DNA of 32,028 nt from Deltaproteobacteria bacterium (GTDB lineage: Bacteria > Desulfobacterota > Syntrophobacteria > BM002). Shown in pieces: positions 16,181 through 24,212 of this stretch (positions within the stretch are counted from its first letter, which is position 1; each line of letters begins with the position of its first letter). Where the stretch lies: NCBI GenBank assembly GCA_022340745.1, contig JAJDNL010000169.1, positions 1 to 32,028 on the forward strand. The letters are read 5' to 3'. The notes below the pieces were generated by a model. The model did no database searches and was not told where the DNA came from. It saw nothing but the letters and a program-made list of their open reading frames with translations. The translations under genes were made by a program, and so were the position numbers.

Positions 16181-16374
16181 CTCTCAGCGGTCAGCGGTCA
16201 GCAGTCAGCATAGAGCATAGGGCATGGAGCATAGAGCAAGAAGCCAGGAGTCAGAATTTAGAATTCAGGAGAAAAGCAATCAAAATCTAGATCCTTCCAA
16301 CTACTTGCTACAGATTACTGATTACTTCTGTAGTGCCTAGTTGCAACGGCTGTCTGCTGCCTGCTGACAGCTCT
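16181..16374. repeat. Large heptamer-repeat element between priA and the YeeE gene
   Basis: From 16185 nine heptamers keep an AGC-like core in fixed phase while the rest changes: CAGCGGT twice, CAGCAGT, CAGCATA, GAGCATA, GGGCATG, GAGCATA, GAGCAAG, AAGCCAG. A second short array, CTACTTG, CTACAGA, TTACTGA, TTACTTC, lies at 16301-16328. The right arm (16349-16369) is GCTGTCT, GCTGCCT, GCTGACA, the reverse complement of the first units, followed by TTTTT. It fills the gap between convergent genes and may end transcription from both. Confidence 0.78.
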
Positions 16375-16377
16375 TTT

Positions 16378-16905
16378 TCACAGCCCTTTCTTTTCAAACC
16401 ACCAGAAAAGTACCAGAGCCCCAACAAGAAATATGGGAACTATAGCCCAGTGGTTCACGCCGAGCACCTGGGGCAGAGTGATGTTGCCAAATGTTCCCCA
16501 GGTGAGGATGGATGTTTTCAAAGTGGGGTAAACTTCGGCAAAAATGGCGGCACCGACCAGCATGCCCAGAATGCCCCAAAGCGAATCCCACCTGCCCTCC
16601 CCGAAGGCTCCAGCAGAGGTACCCGGACAATAGCCTAAAAGACCCCAGCCAGCACCAAAAATAAGACCACCAATGATATTTGCAGCCAGATTGGTGGGCT
16701 TCACTGATAATGTTACCAAGCCCAGATCCTTAAGGATATAAACTCCGACCATGCCAACGAGAACAGTGGAGAGCATGAATTTTACAATGGTCATGTCGAT
16801 CAACCGCAGGGCGCCAAGTTGCTTGTCATAGCGAAGTACACGGCCTTTTTGCAAGAAAAAGCCAAAGAAAATACCGGTGACAAGTCCATAGATGAGCACT
16901 TTCAT
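16378..16905 (-). CDS. YeeE/YedE-family sulfur-compound transporter, half-size protein B
   Basis: A 175-residue, very hydrophobic membrane protein of the YeeE/YedE (DUF395) family, whose studied members (TsuA/YeeE) import thiosulfate. It carries the signature Cys motif GLLGYCPGTSAGA (near residue 84) on a re-entrant helix, with about five membrane segments. The ATG at 16905 is chosen because GGGAGGT lies just upstream; the longer open frame starting at 16965 only overlaps the preceding gene. Its ribosome site overlaps the stop of the neighbouring half-protein (16911), so the two are co-translated. Full-length YeeE has two such pseudo-repeats in one chain; here they are separate genes. The substrate (thiosulfate or another sulfur species) is inferred. 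Confidence 0.88.
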   Translation of the reverse strand: MKVLIYGLVTGIFFGFFLQKGRVLRYDKQLGALRLIDMTIVKFMLSTVLVGMVGVYILKDLGLVTLSVKPTNLAANIIGGLIFGAGWGLLGYCPGTSAGAFGEGRWDSLWGILGMLVGAAIFAEVYPTLKTSILTWGTFGNITLPQVLGVNHWAIVPIFLVGALVLFWWFEKKGL

Positions 16906-16910
16906 GGCTG

Positions 16911-17426
16911 CTACCTCCCACCATACAGAATTCTGGCCACCACAAGACCACCAGCAAAAAAACATATAAGGGCTATGTATCCACTAACAGCCAGCTGAGC
17001 CGAACCGCTCAGCCCGTGGCCACTCGGGCATCCCCCAGCCAGTCTAGCCCCAAACATGGCCACAGCAGCGCCCAGGAAGGCGACGATGGCCCGCTTGGTT
17101 CGACTGGTTCCGAAACGGTTCTCCCACATATCGGGGAGGGCTTGCCAGCGGAAGCTGGACGAGGTGATCGATGAGATGAGCGATCCCAGAAAAATGCCAA
17201 AAACAAACATCCACTGCCACTCGATCTTGGGTACCTTGCTCTTGAAATATGCGATTTGTGAGACTCGTTCAGGATTGAAGAATTTTTCGATCAATCCAGC
17301 AGAACGAACAAAAGATGTAGAAGCGCCAAAAAACTTTCCAGCGATCCAAACTGATAGTACCAGTACAACCCCACTCAATGCCCCTGCCAGATAGGGACTC
17401 CAGCCATTATCTTCTCTAAAGTCCAT
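16911..17426 (-). CDS. YeeE/YedE-family sulfur-compound transporter, half-size protein A
   Basis: A 171-residue membrane protein, partner of the next gene. It contains the family motif GARLAGGCPSGHGLSG (about residues 125-140) with its conserved Cys. Membrane helices lie near 10-30, 70-90, 110-128 and 145-166. A loop rich in charged residues after the first helix is unusual for the family's N-terminal half. The start at 17426 follows a GGGGGCGG stretch. Only 5 bp separate it from the second half-protein, so both probably assemble into one pore containing the two Cys-bearing re-entrant loops. No TusA (SirA-like) or rhodanese gene is adjacent within the window. Confidence 0.88.
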   Translation of the reverse strand: MDFREDNGWSPYLAGALSGVVLVLSVWIAGKFFGASTSFVRSAGLIEKFFNPERVSQIAYFKSKVPKIEWQWMFVFGIFLGSLISSITSSSFRWQALPDMWENRFGTSRTKRAIVAFLGAAVAMFGARLAGGCPSGHGLSGSAQLAVSGYIALICFFAGGLVVARILYGGR

Positions 17427-17676
17427 TCTTCACCGCCCCCCTTTCTGCCCGAGTGTGATTCACCGCTTTCTTTCCCGGATACTTTGAAGAAGAGGTATTG
17501 AATTACTGTTGTATACTAATATTGCATTCTGTTTCCATATAGATAGAAATGTGAATATTTTAACATGGCAGATTGGCCCAGCACAAGATTTTTCACTTTT
17601 TTTAAGGATTATGGTTGGAGACAGATGGGTGAAGAGGGCAATCTTTTGGCAAATAACAAAGACTACGGTTTTAGTC
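17427..17676. other. Intergenic region upstream of the YeeE pair
   Basis: No gene seen. The AT-rich part around 17510-17570 is the likely promoter area for the YeeE pair, but I could not settle on a -35/-10 pair. The region after 17677 is a heptamer element. Confidence 0.4.
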
Positions 17677-17746
17677 TTCAGAGTTCAAATTTCAGGTTTT
17701 TTGATTTCTTCCCTGACACCTGACACCTGAAACCCGACACCTGACT
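17677..17746. repeat. Heptamer arrays (CCTGACA unit) overlapping the GNAT stop
   Basis: Left: TTCAGAG, TTCAAAT, TTCAGGT (17677-17697). Right: CCTGACA, CCTGACA, CCTGAAA, CCCGACA, CCTGACT (17712-17746). The right array overlaps the stop codon (17745-17747) of the GNAT gene by two bases. The CCTGA units are reverse complements of TCAGG in the left arm. The same unit is used at 25329-25405. Confidence 0.72.
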
Positions 17747-18284
17747 AGATATACATCACCATTATGGTGAGATCTGCTTGATTCTCCTCAAAGTCCTTGA
17801 CGAAACCTTGCAGGGAGGCGATCTCATTGAAACCCAGTTTCCTGAAGATTGTCCGGGCCTCGACAGATGTGGGTGCAATCTCTGCGGTGAGCTGCTCCAA
17901 ACCGAAGTAAGCTGCTATCTCGATCAATTCTTGAATGAGGCGCGCTGCCAACCCTTTCTGTCTGTAGTCTGGATCGCTGGTGATACGAATTTCTCCCTGA
18001 TGTTTTGTCCAGCCAATTTGATTGAAATGGAGGGTGGCATTGGCAACAATGCGACCATCATCTAAAGCAAGCACTGGTAGGACAACGTCATAGTCCAGAT
18101 CGTAAATCCAATGTTCAATTATCTCGGGATCGGTTACGTCGTCCTTCAGCCCCATCCGGTCTTCGGGGGGCATTCTCAAGAAGTACTCGTGCAGTGCCTG
18201 CTGGTCTTCTTTCCTGAGAGGCCTCAAGGTGAGTTCGGTCCCATCCTTTAAGGTAGTTCTTTTCGGGTATTCATAAAGAATCAT
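17745..18284 (-). CDS. GNAT-family N-acetyltransferase (paralog 1)
   Basis: A 179-residue acetyl-CoA-dependent N-acetyltransferase of the Gcn5-related fold. The CoA-binding motif A is visible as GEIRITSDPDYRQKGLAARLIQEL (about residues 110-135; R-Q-K-G-L-A). Family features around it are TLRPLRKEDQQAL near the N-terminus and ARTIFRKLGF near the C-terminus. It is clearly homologous along its whole length to the GNAT at 19549-20097, and the two flank a thiolase gene in one operon. GGAGG lies about 11 bases before the ATG. The substrate is unknown. By context it might acetylate a protein of acyl-CoA metabolism, such as the thiolase, but this is inference. Its 3' end merges with a heptamer array. 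Confidence 0.85.
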   Translation of the reverse strand: MILYEYPKRTTLKDGTELTLRPLRKEDQQALHEYFLRMPPEDRMGLKDDVTDPEIIEHWIYDLDYDVVLPVLALDDGRIVANATLHFNQIGWTKHQGEIRITSDPDYRQKGLAARLIQELIEIAAYFGLEQLTAEIAPTSVEARTIFRKLGFNEIASLQGFVKDFEENQADLTIMVMYI

Positions 18285-18350
18285 GGAGAAGCAACCTCCT
18301 TTTCACTGCTTTCCCTTTTCTTAACTTTAGCTCACTTTAGACATTTGCCT

Positions 18351-19529
18351 TTAGTAATACCATTCCCGTTCCACTATGCAGGCGATTCCCATGCCGGCTG
18401 CCAAGCCTACTTTTACATCCCTTCGTTGCATCTCATAAAGAAGGGTTGTCATTATTCTGGCCCCACTGGAGCCCATGGGGTGGCCTAGAGCAATGGCACC
18501 CCCATTGACATTTACTATTTCTGGGTCAAAGTTCAATTCTTTCAAGGATACAATGGACTGAGCAGCGAAGGTCTCATTTAACTCTACAAGGTCGATTTGC
18601 TTGTCGATACCAGCCCAGACTTTATGGAGAGCGCTTCGGACCGCATAAATTGGACCGTAGCCCATCAGCTCAGGTTCGGACCAATGGTAATCATAGCCAG
18701 TGAGCTTGGCCATGGGCTTGATTCCCATCTTGAAAGCCTTTTCTCCACTCATCATGAGAAGAGCTACAGCCCCATCAGCGACTGCTGAGCTGTTCCCTGC
18801 TGTTATGGTCCCACCCTTGCCAAAGACGGGCTCCAATTGACCCAAGGTCTCAGGGGTGGCGCCAAAGCTGGGATTCTCGTCGGTATCACAAATAGTTGGG
18901 TCTCCTGCAGTTTGGCTCATCTCAACGGGCACGATCTCGTCTTTAAAACGGCCGGCATTTATTGCTGCTTCTGCTTTTTGATGGCTCCTTGCGGCGTACG
19001 TGTCCTGCTCCTTCCTGCTAATGCCGAACTTCTCTCCAACATCTTCCGAGGTTAGACCCTTCCTGCTATCCCCAAGGGAGCACCAAAGCCCGTCTCGGAT
19101 CATTATGCCAATGTCTCCCTCGGGCCCTGTTTCGCCTGGGTCGGTAGTTTGTTGCAGTAAGAAGGTTGCCTTGCTCATATTTTCCATGCCCCCAGCGATA
19201 ACAATTTCCGCGTCGCCGGATTTTATCGTCTGAGCGGCCAAAAATATAGACTTCATGCCTGCCCCACAAATCTTGCTCACCGTAAAAGCGGGGCTATATT
19301 GGCTTATTCCAGCACGAACTGCAGCTTGTCCTGCCGGGTTCTTGCCTAACCGTGCTTCCAGCACGTTCCCCATGATCACTTCATCAATCTTATCAGGCCG
19401 AATCTTGGCTCTGGCGAGGAGTTCTTTGATTACGATCTCCCCTAACGCAGCAGCAGGTACAGAGCTAAGCTTGCCCCCGAATTTACCTATGGCAGTGCGA
19501 ACAGCACTCGCTATTACCACCTCTCGCAT
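18351..19529 (-). CDS. Thiolase-family protein (acetyl-CoA acetyltransferase-like) lacking the second catalytic Cys
   Basis: A 392-residue thiolase-fold protein. Acetyl-CoA acetyltransferases join or split acetoacetyl-CoA in short-chain acid metabolism. The nucleophilic Cys is present in KICGAGMKS (C88), as are LNETFAAQ and the catalytic His in [16 protein letters not shown]. Near the C-terminus the usual CxGGG(M/Q)G loop is replaced: the chain reads [14 protein letters not shown], so about five residues including the catalytic base Cys are missing. The nearest Cys is five residues after GMG, an unlikely substitute. AAGGAG before the ATG gives a good start. It lies between two paralogous GNAT genes (19 bp after one). 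It could be an active variant, a thiolase with altered reaction, or a non-catalytic CoA-binding protein. Confidence 0.85.
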   Translation of the reverse strand: MREVVIASAVRTAIGKFGGKLSSVPAAALGEIVIKELLARAKIRPDKIDEVIMGNVLEARLGKNPAGQAAVRAGISQYSPAFTVSKICGAGMKSIFLAAQTIKSGDAEIVIAGGMENMSKATFLLQQTTDPGETGPEGDIGIMIRDGLWCSLGDSRKGLTSEDVGEKFGISRKEQDTYAARSHQKAEAAINAGRFKDEIVPVEMSQTAGDPTICDTDENPSFGATPETLGQLEPVFGKGGTITAGNSSAVADGAVALLMMSGEKAFKMGIKPMAKLTGYDYHWSEPELMGYGPIYAVRSALHKVWAGIDKQIDLVELNETFAAQSIVSLKELNFDPEIVNVNGGAIALGHPMGSSGARIMTTLLYEMQRRDVKVGLAAGMGIACIVEREWYY

Positions 19530-19548
19530 AGAAGCTCCTTGGTCTCCG

Positions 19549-20097
19549 CTATTCCTGGCTTAAGTCCTTAACCAGAATAGCGATGTCTTGGTACTCATCT
19601 TGATGGACATCTTTAACGAAATTCTTCAGGGTAGCTACCAGGCTATAGCCATTCTTCTCAAAGACCGTTATGGCGTCGGTCTGGGAAGCAATAGCCCTGG
19701 CGCAGAGCTTATCCAGACCGGCGGCGCGGGCGAGGCTTGAGAGTTCTTCCACCAGTCTGAAGCCTAGGCCACGCTGCCTGACTTCAGTGGCGATGGTTAC
19801 CCGGATTTCACCGACATGCTTCCCCCAGCCAGAGGTTTGCCTGTGAAGGGTCGCGTTAGCGATTATCATCCCTTCGTGCTCCGCCAGAATCGGTAAGACC
19901 TTGTCGTAGTTTATCTGCCGGCACCATTTCTCCACCAGTCTCCGGTCTGTGGGATCGTCTCGTAGGTATCTCAGGTCTTTTTCAGGAAGTGAGACAAAAA
20001 ACCGGTAAAGACCTTCCAGATCGTCACTGATCATTGGCCTCAGGGTGCAACTGAAACCATCCTTCAATAATGCCTCTTTGGGATAGTCTTGCAGCAT
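19549..20097 (-). CDS. GNAT-family N-acetyltransferase (paralog 2)
   Basis: A 182-residue Gcn5-related N-acetyltransferase. Motif A is GEIRVTIATEVRQRGLGFRLVEEL (R-Q-R-G-L-G, about residues 115-135), followed by ITVFEKNGYSLVATLKNFVKD. It aligns end to end with the GNAT at 17745-18284: shared LKDG..(C/L)TLRP near the start, IANATLH, the W-x-KH-x-GEIR block and FVKD near the end. Duplication around the thiolase, or repeated recruitment, is likely. It is probably the first gene of the three-gene operon and lies 19 bp before the thiolase. Its substrate is unknown. The 160 bp upstream contain TTGACA on the minus strand but no convincing -10. Confidence 0.85.
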   Translation of the reverse strand: MLQDYPKEALLKDGFSCTLRPMISDDLEGLYRFFVSLPEKDLRYLRDDPTDRRLVEKWCRQINYDKVLPILAEHEGMIIANATLHRQTSGWGKHVGEIRVTIATEVRQRGLGFRLVEELSSLARAAGLDKLCARAIASQTDAITVFEKNGYSLVATLKNFVKDVHQDEYQDIAILVKDLSQE

Positions 20098-20258
20098 ATC
20101 TCCTCCTCGATATTTCTCATTTTAGACGAGGTACGAGTCAAGGTTATCTTGGTTACCTTCAGTTGGAACGATAATTATCATTAGTTTAATGGGGTATAGA
20201 AACAGTTAGCAGGGATCACTTTGGCTGTCAATTATAATAACTACCACCGGCACGCATT

Positions 20259-21647
20259 TCAACGTCTAACCTCTAGAGATTCCTCTAAAGCATAGCAGAG
20301 AGTCGCAGCGGAGAGGATGCCACGGTGGAAGTCTTCCAAAGAGAAACGTTCATTGGGCGAATGAGCGCCGTCGTCGGGGCTGCCCCACCCCATAAGCAAG
20401 ATGCTCTTGCAGTCGAGCATTTCCTTAAAGAGGCCCACAATGGGGATGGAGCCACCTTCTCGAATGTACACCGGGCTCTTGCCAAATCCGAATTCAATGG
20501 CCCTGGCAGCAGCTTGCAGCGCTGGTTGATCGCGTTCCACCAGGACAGGATCTGATCCGTGCATTTCTGAAATCTGGATAGTAACACCGGGTGGAGCAAT
20601 GGAGTAAACAAAATCTTTAAAGAGCTCATTGATGGTGGCTGCACGCTGATCCGGCACCAACCTCATGCTCACCTTGGCTCCGGCTTTGGCAGGGATAATT
20701 GTTTTTGCTCCCTCGCCTGCGAAACCTCCCCAGATGCCGTTTACATCTAATGTGGGACGTGCTGTCTTGCGTTCCACAATGGAGCAGTCAGGTTCACCAA
20801 CCAGTTGATCAACTCCCAAGTATTTTCTCAGTGCACCTTCGTCCATGGGCAAAGCGGCCATTTCCTGACGCTCTCGTGGTTCCAGTTCCCGTACATCGTC
20901 ATAAAAATCGGGAATCGCAACGGTTCCATCTTCATTTTTTAATTGGGCCAGCATTTCAGAAAGGACCTGAACGGGGTTGGCCACAAGCCCGCCAAAACTT
21001 CCGGAATGGAGATCGAAGCGTGGACCCTGTACTCCCACCTCCAGATAGGAAAGTCCTCTCAATCCATAGGTAATGGCTGGAATATCAGGTGCAAATTGGG
21101 AGCCGTCCGAAATGGCAATGACATCGGTCTTGAGCTCATCGAGGTTTGCTTGCAAGAATGGACCAAGGTTGGGACTGCCAATTTCTTCCTCCCCCTCAAC
21201 CAGCACCTTGACATTGAGGGGTAGTTTCCCGCTTACTGCCAGTATCGCTTCCATGGCCTCAAAATAGGTGAGGAATTGTCCTTTGTTATCGGTGGCGCCC
21301 CTTGCATAGATGTAACCGTCCCGAATGTCCGGGGAGAAGGGCGGAGTAACCCATTCATCCAAAGGGTCCGGGGGCTGAACGTCGTAATGCCCGTAGATAA
21401 GAAGCGTGGGTAGACTGGCATCATACACAAGGTGCCCGCAGACAACAGGATGCCCCGCAGTTTCACGAAGCTCTGTTTCAAATCCCAGTTTCTTGAGTTT
21501 GTTGACCACCCATTCTGCACTTTGCCGGGTGTTCTGGGCATACTCTGAATCTGTACTCACACTGGGAATCCGCAAGAATTCGGCAAGCTCTGCCACATAA
21601 CGCTGGCGGTTGCTATTGATCTCTTCGAGAACTCTCTGGGGCAGCAT
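20259..21647 (-). CDS. M20-family dipeptidase / peptidase
   Basis: A 462-residue di-zinc exopeptidase of the M20 family, cytoplasmic dipeptidase type (ArgE/DapE/CPG2-related). Metal and catalytic motifs are GHYDVQPP (H87, D89), GATDNKGQ (D120), EGEEEIGSPN (about 151-160) and the late H in DDGAHSPNER. The dimerisation lid lies at about 185-385. The ATG at 21647 is preferred because AGGAGAG lies just upstream; an in-frame start at 21695 has no ribosome site. It stands alone, with divergent neighbour MFS. It probably degrades dipeptides or acylated amino acids; the exact substrate cannot be told from sequence. Confidence 0.92.
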   Translation of the reverse strand: MLPQRVLEEINSNRQRYVAELAEFLRIPSVSTDSEYAQNTRQSAEWVVNKLKKLGFETELRETAGHPVVCGHLVYDASLPTLLIYGHYDVQPPDPLDEWVTPPFSPDIRDGYIYARGATDNKGQFLTYFEAMEAILAVSGKLPLNVKVLVEGEEEIGSPNLGPFLQANLDELKTDVIAISDGSQFAPDIPAITYGLRGLSYLEVGVQGPRFDLHSGSFGGLVANPVQVLSEMLAQLKNEDGTVAIPDFYDDVRELEPRERQEMAALPMDEGALRKYLGVDQLVGEPDCSIVERKTARPTLDVNGIWGGFAGEGAKTIIPAKAGAKVSMRLVPDQRAATINELFKDFVYSIAPPGVTIQISEMHGSDPVLVERDQPALQAAARAIEFGFGKSPVYIREGGSIPIVGLFKEMLDCKSILLMGWGSPDDGAHSPNERFSLEDFHRGILSAATLCYALEESLEVRR

Positions 21648-21770
21648 GATAACTCTCCTGGTGGTACTGAGAAACAGCCGTTTCTGAATGAGCACTCATG
21701 AGCTCCCATTTTATCTCTTCCGGAAGTTTTTTCCACCACCATTTCGTCACAATCGTGTATGCTACCATCC

Positions 21771-21818
21771 TTAATTCCCAAATTCCCAAATTCCTTAATT
21801 CCCAAATTCCTGAATCTA
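21771..21818. repeat. Octamer array (AATTCC core), single arm
   Basis: Six octamers: TTAATTCC, CAAATTCC, CAAATTCC, TTAATTCC, CAAATTCC, TGAATCTA. It lies between the divergent dipeptidase and MFS genes. No reverse-complement arm was seen nearby. It is the one array here that is near two gene starts and not a gene end. Confidence 0.7.
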
Positions 21819-21895
21819 CACGTTCTCGATATTCTGGTTGAATAGTTTGTGGGGGCTGTCTAGCATTGAGTCCTCAGGTCAGACGCGGGGTTTGC

Positions 21896-23071
21896 ATGTC
21901 AAAATGGACATGGTTCGTAGTTCTCTTTAGCAGGGTTACCCTGAATCTGGCTGTCCGGGTGACCTACCCTTTTCTGCCGGCAATCGCCAGAGGTTTGGGA
22001 ATCTCCTTCGAGCAGGCAGGCCTCCTCGTGGCTGCACGGCATTTCGTCGGTCTGACCGGTGCACTCTGGGGGCTCTTGGCTGAGCGAAAAGGGTACGCTT
22101 GGGGCATGGTAATTGGATTGTCCGCGTTATTTCTCGGGAGTTTGACTGTATCTCTATCTCGGACTTTTTCGTTGGCCCTGGTTGGCTTTTTGCTCATCGG
22201 CCTCTCAAAGCCAGTCTACGACCCCAACGTGCAGGCCTTTGCCAGTGGTCGCATTCCATACTCCAAACGAGCGCAAGCTTTGGGTATTCTGGAGTCATCC
22301 TGGGCGGGGAGTTGGCTGATAGGTATTCCACTCAGTGGCTTGCTCATAGCCCACTTCGGCTGGCACAGCCCCTTTGTGCTCATCTCCGGGGCCGCTTTTA
22401 TAGCAATAATCTGTACAAAGAGCCTGCAGGAAGTTAATCAGTCAAACCCCAATGCCAAAGAACCCTCAAACCACGTCGTCTCCAACACCGGGGAAGCAGT
22501 CGCCGTTGGCGCCAAGCCATACTTGATTCTGGGGGTTTCCCTCCTGATGGTTTTCGCCAATGAAAACATGGTGATCGTCTATGGAGCATGGCTAGAGAAG
22601 CAATTTAATCTCCAGGTGCAGACACTGGGATTGTATTCTATCCTGGTGGGACTGGCTGAGTTGGGCGGCGAATTCACCGTGGTGTTCCTGGTCGATCGCT
22701 TTGGCAAGAGACGCGCAATTTTCACGGGTCTCATTCTAACAGGGCTGAGTTATCTGGCCCTGCCATTTTGCCAGAGCTCACTCATTCTCGCCTTTCTGGG
22801 CCTGGTAGCCATGTTCTACCTGTTTGAGTTCACCATAGTCTCGATTTTTCCTTACGTCTCCGAATTGGTTCCTGCAGAGCGTGGGAAATGGTTTGCATTC
22901 AATTTCAGTGCACTGGTGGTGGGTCGAATGGCGGGTGCACTGTTAGGGCCCTGGCTGTGGCAGCGGAGCGCTGATCTCTACACTCAAGTAATCTTCACGC
23001 TCCTCGCCCAGGCGCTGGCGGTAATCCTGCTGCTGCTCAGCGGAAATCGTGCAGCCGAGGCCCTGAATTAA
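21896..23071 (+). CDS. Major facilitator superfamily transporter
   Basis: A 391-residue inner-membrane transporter with about 12 hydrophobic helices in two halves, separated by a hydrophilic loop near residues 185-215. The first helix begins WTWFVVLFSRVTLNLAVRVTYPFLPAIA. The loop after helix 2 reads GLLAERKGYAWG, a weak form of the MFS motif A (G-x-L-a-D-r-x-G), and the second-half equivalent is VDRFGKRRAI. I take the ATG at 21896, with GCGGGG upstream, over a TTG start at 21866 that would add a hydrophilic leader. It is not evidently in an operon. The substrate is not predictable; sugar or drug efflux families share this pattern. Confidence 0.88.
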   Translation: MSKWTWFVVLFSRVTLNLAVRVTYPFLPAIARGLGISFEQAGLLVAARHFVGLTGALWGLLAERKGYAWGMVIGLSALFLGSLTVSLSRTFSLALVGFLLIGLSKPVYDPNVQAFASGRIPYSKRAQALGILESSWAGSWLIGIPLSGLLIAHFGWHSPFVLISGAAFIAIICTKSLQEVNQSNPNAKEPSNHVVSNTGEAVAVGAKPYLILGVSLLMVFANENMVIVYGAWLEKQFNLQVQTLGLYSILVGLAELGGEFTVVFLVDRFGKRRAIFTGLILTGLSYLALPFCQSSLILAFLGLVAMFYLFEFTIVSIFPYVSELVPAERGKWFAFNFSALVVGRMAGALLGPWLWQRSADLYTQVIFTLLAQALAVILLLLSGNRAAEALN

Positions 23072-23084
23072 TAGCCACTGAGCA

Positions 23085-23118
23085 CAAAAAAAGGCAGGGA
23101 CAATGTTGCCCCTGCCTT
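23085..23118 (-). terminator. Intrinsic terminator of the lysine-tail exported protein gene
   Basis: A 9-bp perfect stem (AAGGCAGGG with CCCTGCCTT, 10-base loop) is followed on the minus strand by a run of T residues (23085-23092 complement). It lies 27 bp beyond the stop at 23146. Because A residues precede it on the plus strand, it may also help end MFS transcription. Confidence 0.88.
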
Positions 23119-23145
23119 GGAGGAGAGTCACTTCAAGTACATTGA

Positions 23146-24018
23146 TTATTTTTTGGATTCTTTATCTTTTTTTTCCTTTTTTTCCTTTTTCTGGTGATGC
23201 TCCTTTTTCCAGTGCCTTTTGCCGTCTTTCTGCATGTCCGCAACCCACTCGCCGCCAAAAGGTGTTCCATCATACAGCTCACCGGCGAGGACAAGGTCAA
23301 CCGTGACACCATCTGCGAGTTCTACCAGACTATCTTCTTCCAGCGCTTCCACAACTTCCCGATTCTTGAATTTTAAGACGAGATCCACAACTCCGTCCTT
23401 TCCATCTGGACAGAGACGGGAATCCTTTTGCTTCCAATGCCACGGCGCCACACCGGCCAGTTGCACAGTTTTCGGGTCAACATTACTTACGTCGAACTCA
23501 TCAGTGCCACAGACCGCAATTTTCAGGGCACCCTTCTTCTTGGGGTTCAGTGTGAGCCGGCCACCAACCAGAACCTGTTGTGAACCTGAACAGAGGTCCG
23601 CTTCATCGGCAGTCCAGTTCGTGGTGATGGTGTCGAGGTAAACCCATTGGTTAGCATTATTCTGGTCTATCCAAAAAAGAGCAATTTCGACCTTATCTGG
23701 GCTGTCCACCTGGTAGGAAAATGTGGCTATCCCATTAGCGTCAAAACTGGCTGGCGCGAAGTATTTGCCTGCGGGAACTGTGGAATAGAATCCCACCAGC
23801 ACCGTGGCACCAGGCACGCCGTTTTCGGATACTAACGCCGTGATTACGTGCTCGGTGCCGATGAGGGCGGAATCACAGTCTTGGCTTAACTCACCGGTAA
23901 TTTGAGCAAATACCACGGAGGGTAGCACGAAGACCATGGCCGCAATAAGGCCCAGGACGCATAGCGCTGTCCAGGGAGCAAACCTTCTGTCTTGATGGTT
24001 GAATTTGTATGCTTTCAT
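23146..24018 (-). CDS. Exported Ig-like protein with lysine-rich tail
   Basis: A predicted secreted protein of 290 residues. The signal peptide is about 38 residues, ending VVFA before QITGELSQ. An Ig-like (Big-1 style) domain lies at about 42-130 (ITALVSENGVPGATVLVGFYS ... GIATFSYQ). A region at about 155-265 follows, with VDLVLKF, LAGELYDGTPFGGE and paired Cys. The last ~25 residues are Lys/Glu-rich (KKEHHQKKEKKEKKDK). The ATG at 24018 has GGAGGAG upstream. A longer open frame from a TTG at 24090 is false, since that TTG is the -24 promoter element. It is monocistronic, from the sigma-54 promoter at 24075-24090 to the terminator at 23085-23118. The function is unknown; co-regulation with the acidic-tailed protein at 7720-10029 suggests shared surface duty. 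Confidence 0.83.
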   Translation of the reverse strand: MKAYKFNHQDRRFAPWTALCVLGLIAAMVFVLPSVVFAQITGELSQDCDSALIGTEHVITALVSENGVPGATVLVGFYSTVPAGKYFAPASFDANGIATFSYQVDSPDKVEIALFWIDQNNANQWVYLDTITTNWTADEADLCSGSQQVLVGGRLTLNPKKKGALKIAVCGTDEFDVSNVDPKTVQLAGVAPWHWKQKDSRLCPDGKDGVVDLVLKFKNREVVEALEEDSLVELADGVTVDLVLAGELYDGTPFGGEWVADMQKDGKRHWKKEHHQKKEKKEKKDKESKK

Positions 24019-24074
24019 TTTTCTCTCCTCCTTCAATGTACGCACGTGTCGATTTTCAGTCGTCAACCGTACTT

Positions 24075-24090
24075 GCAGAATTGATGCCAA
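24075..24090 (-). promoter_or_regulatory. Sigma-54 (-24/-12) promoter
   Basis: The minus strand reads TTGGCATCAATTCTGC with GG (24088-24087) and GC (24076-24075) 10 bases apart, as RpoN promoters need. It differs from the 10095-10110 promoter at only two positions. Transcription should start near 24064, about 46 bases before the ATG. Confidence 0.85.
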
Positions 24091-24157
24091 AGAAAATATT
24101 GAAAATAATATCAGTAATTACAATGGTTTGAGAGAAATTTGATTTTTTGATACACAT

Positions 24158-24212
24158 TGGCCAGTTGACTAAATGTGGCAATATAGCCAAAAACCGTCTG
24201 ACCAATTGGCCA
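24158..24212. promoter_or_regulatory. Three TGGC-N6-GCCA dyads (enhancer sites for a sigma-54 activator)
   Basis: The sites are 24158-24171 (TGGCCAGTTGACTA, poor right half), 24176-24189 (TGGCAATATAGCCA) and 24199-24212 (TGACCAATTGGCCA). Each is exactly 13,980 bp from its counterpart at 10178-10232, as is the promoter, so the whole control region has the same geometry. The central 30 bases also match the other locus at 27 of 30 positions when read on the opposite strand, because the sites are quasi-palindromic. Confidence 0.75.
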
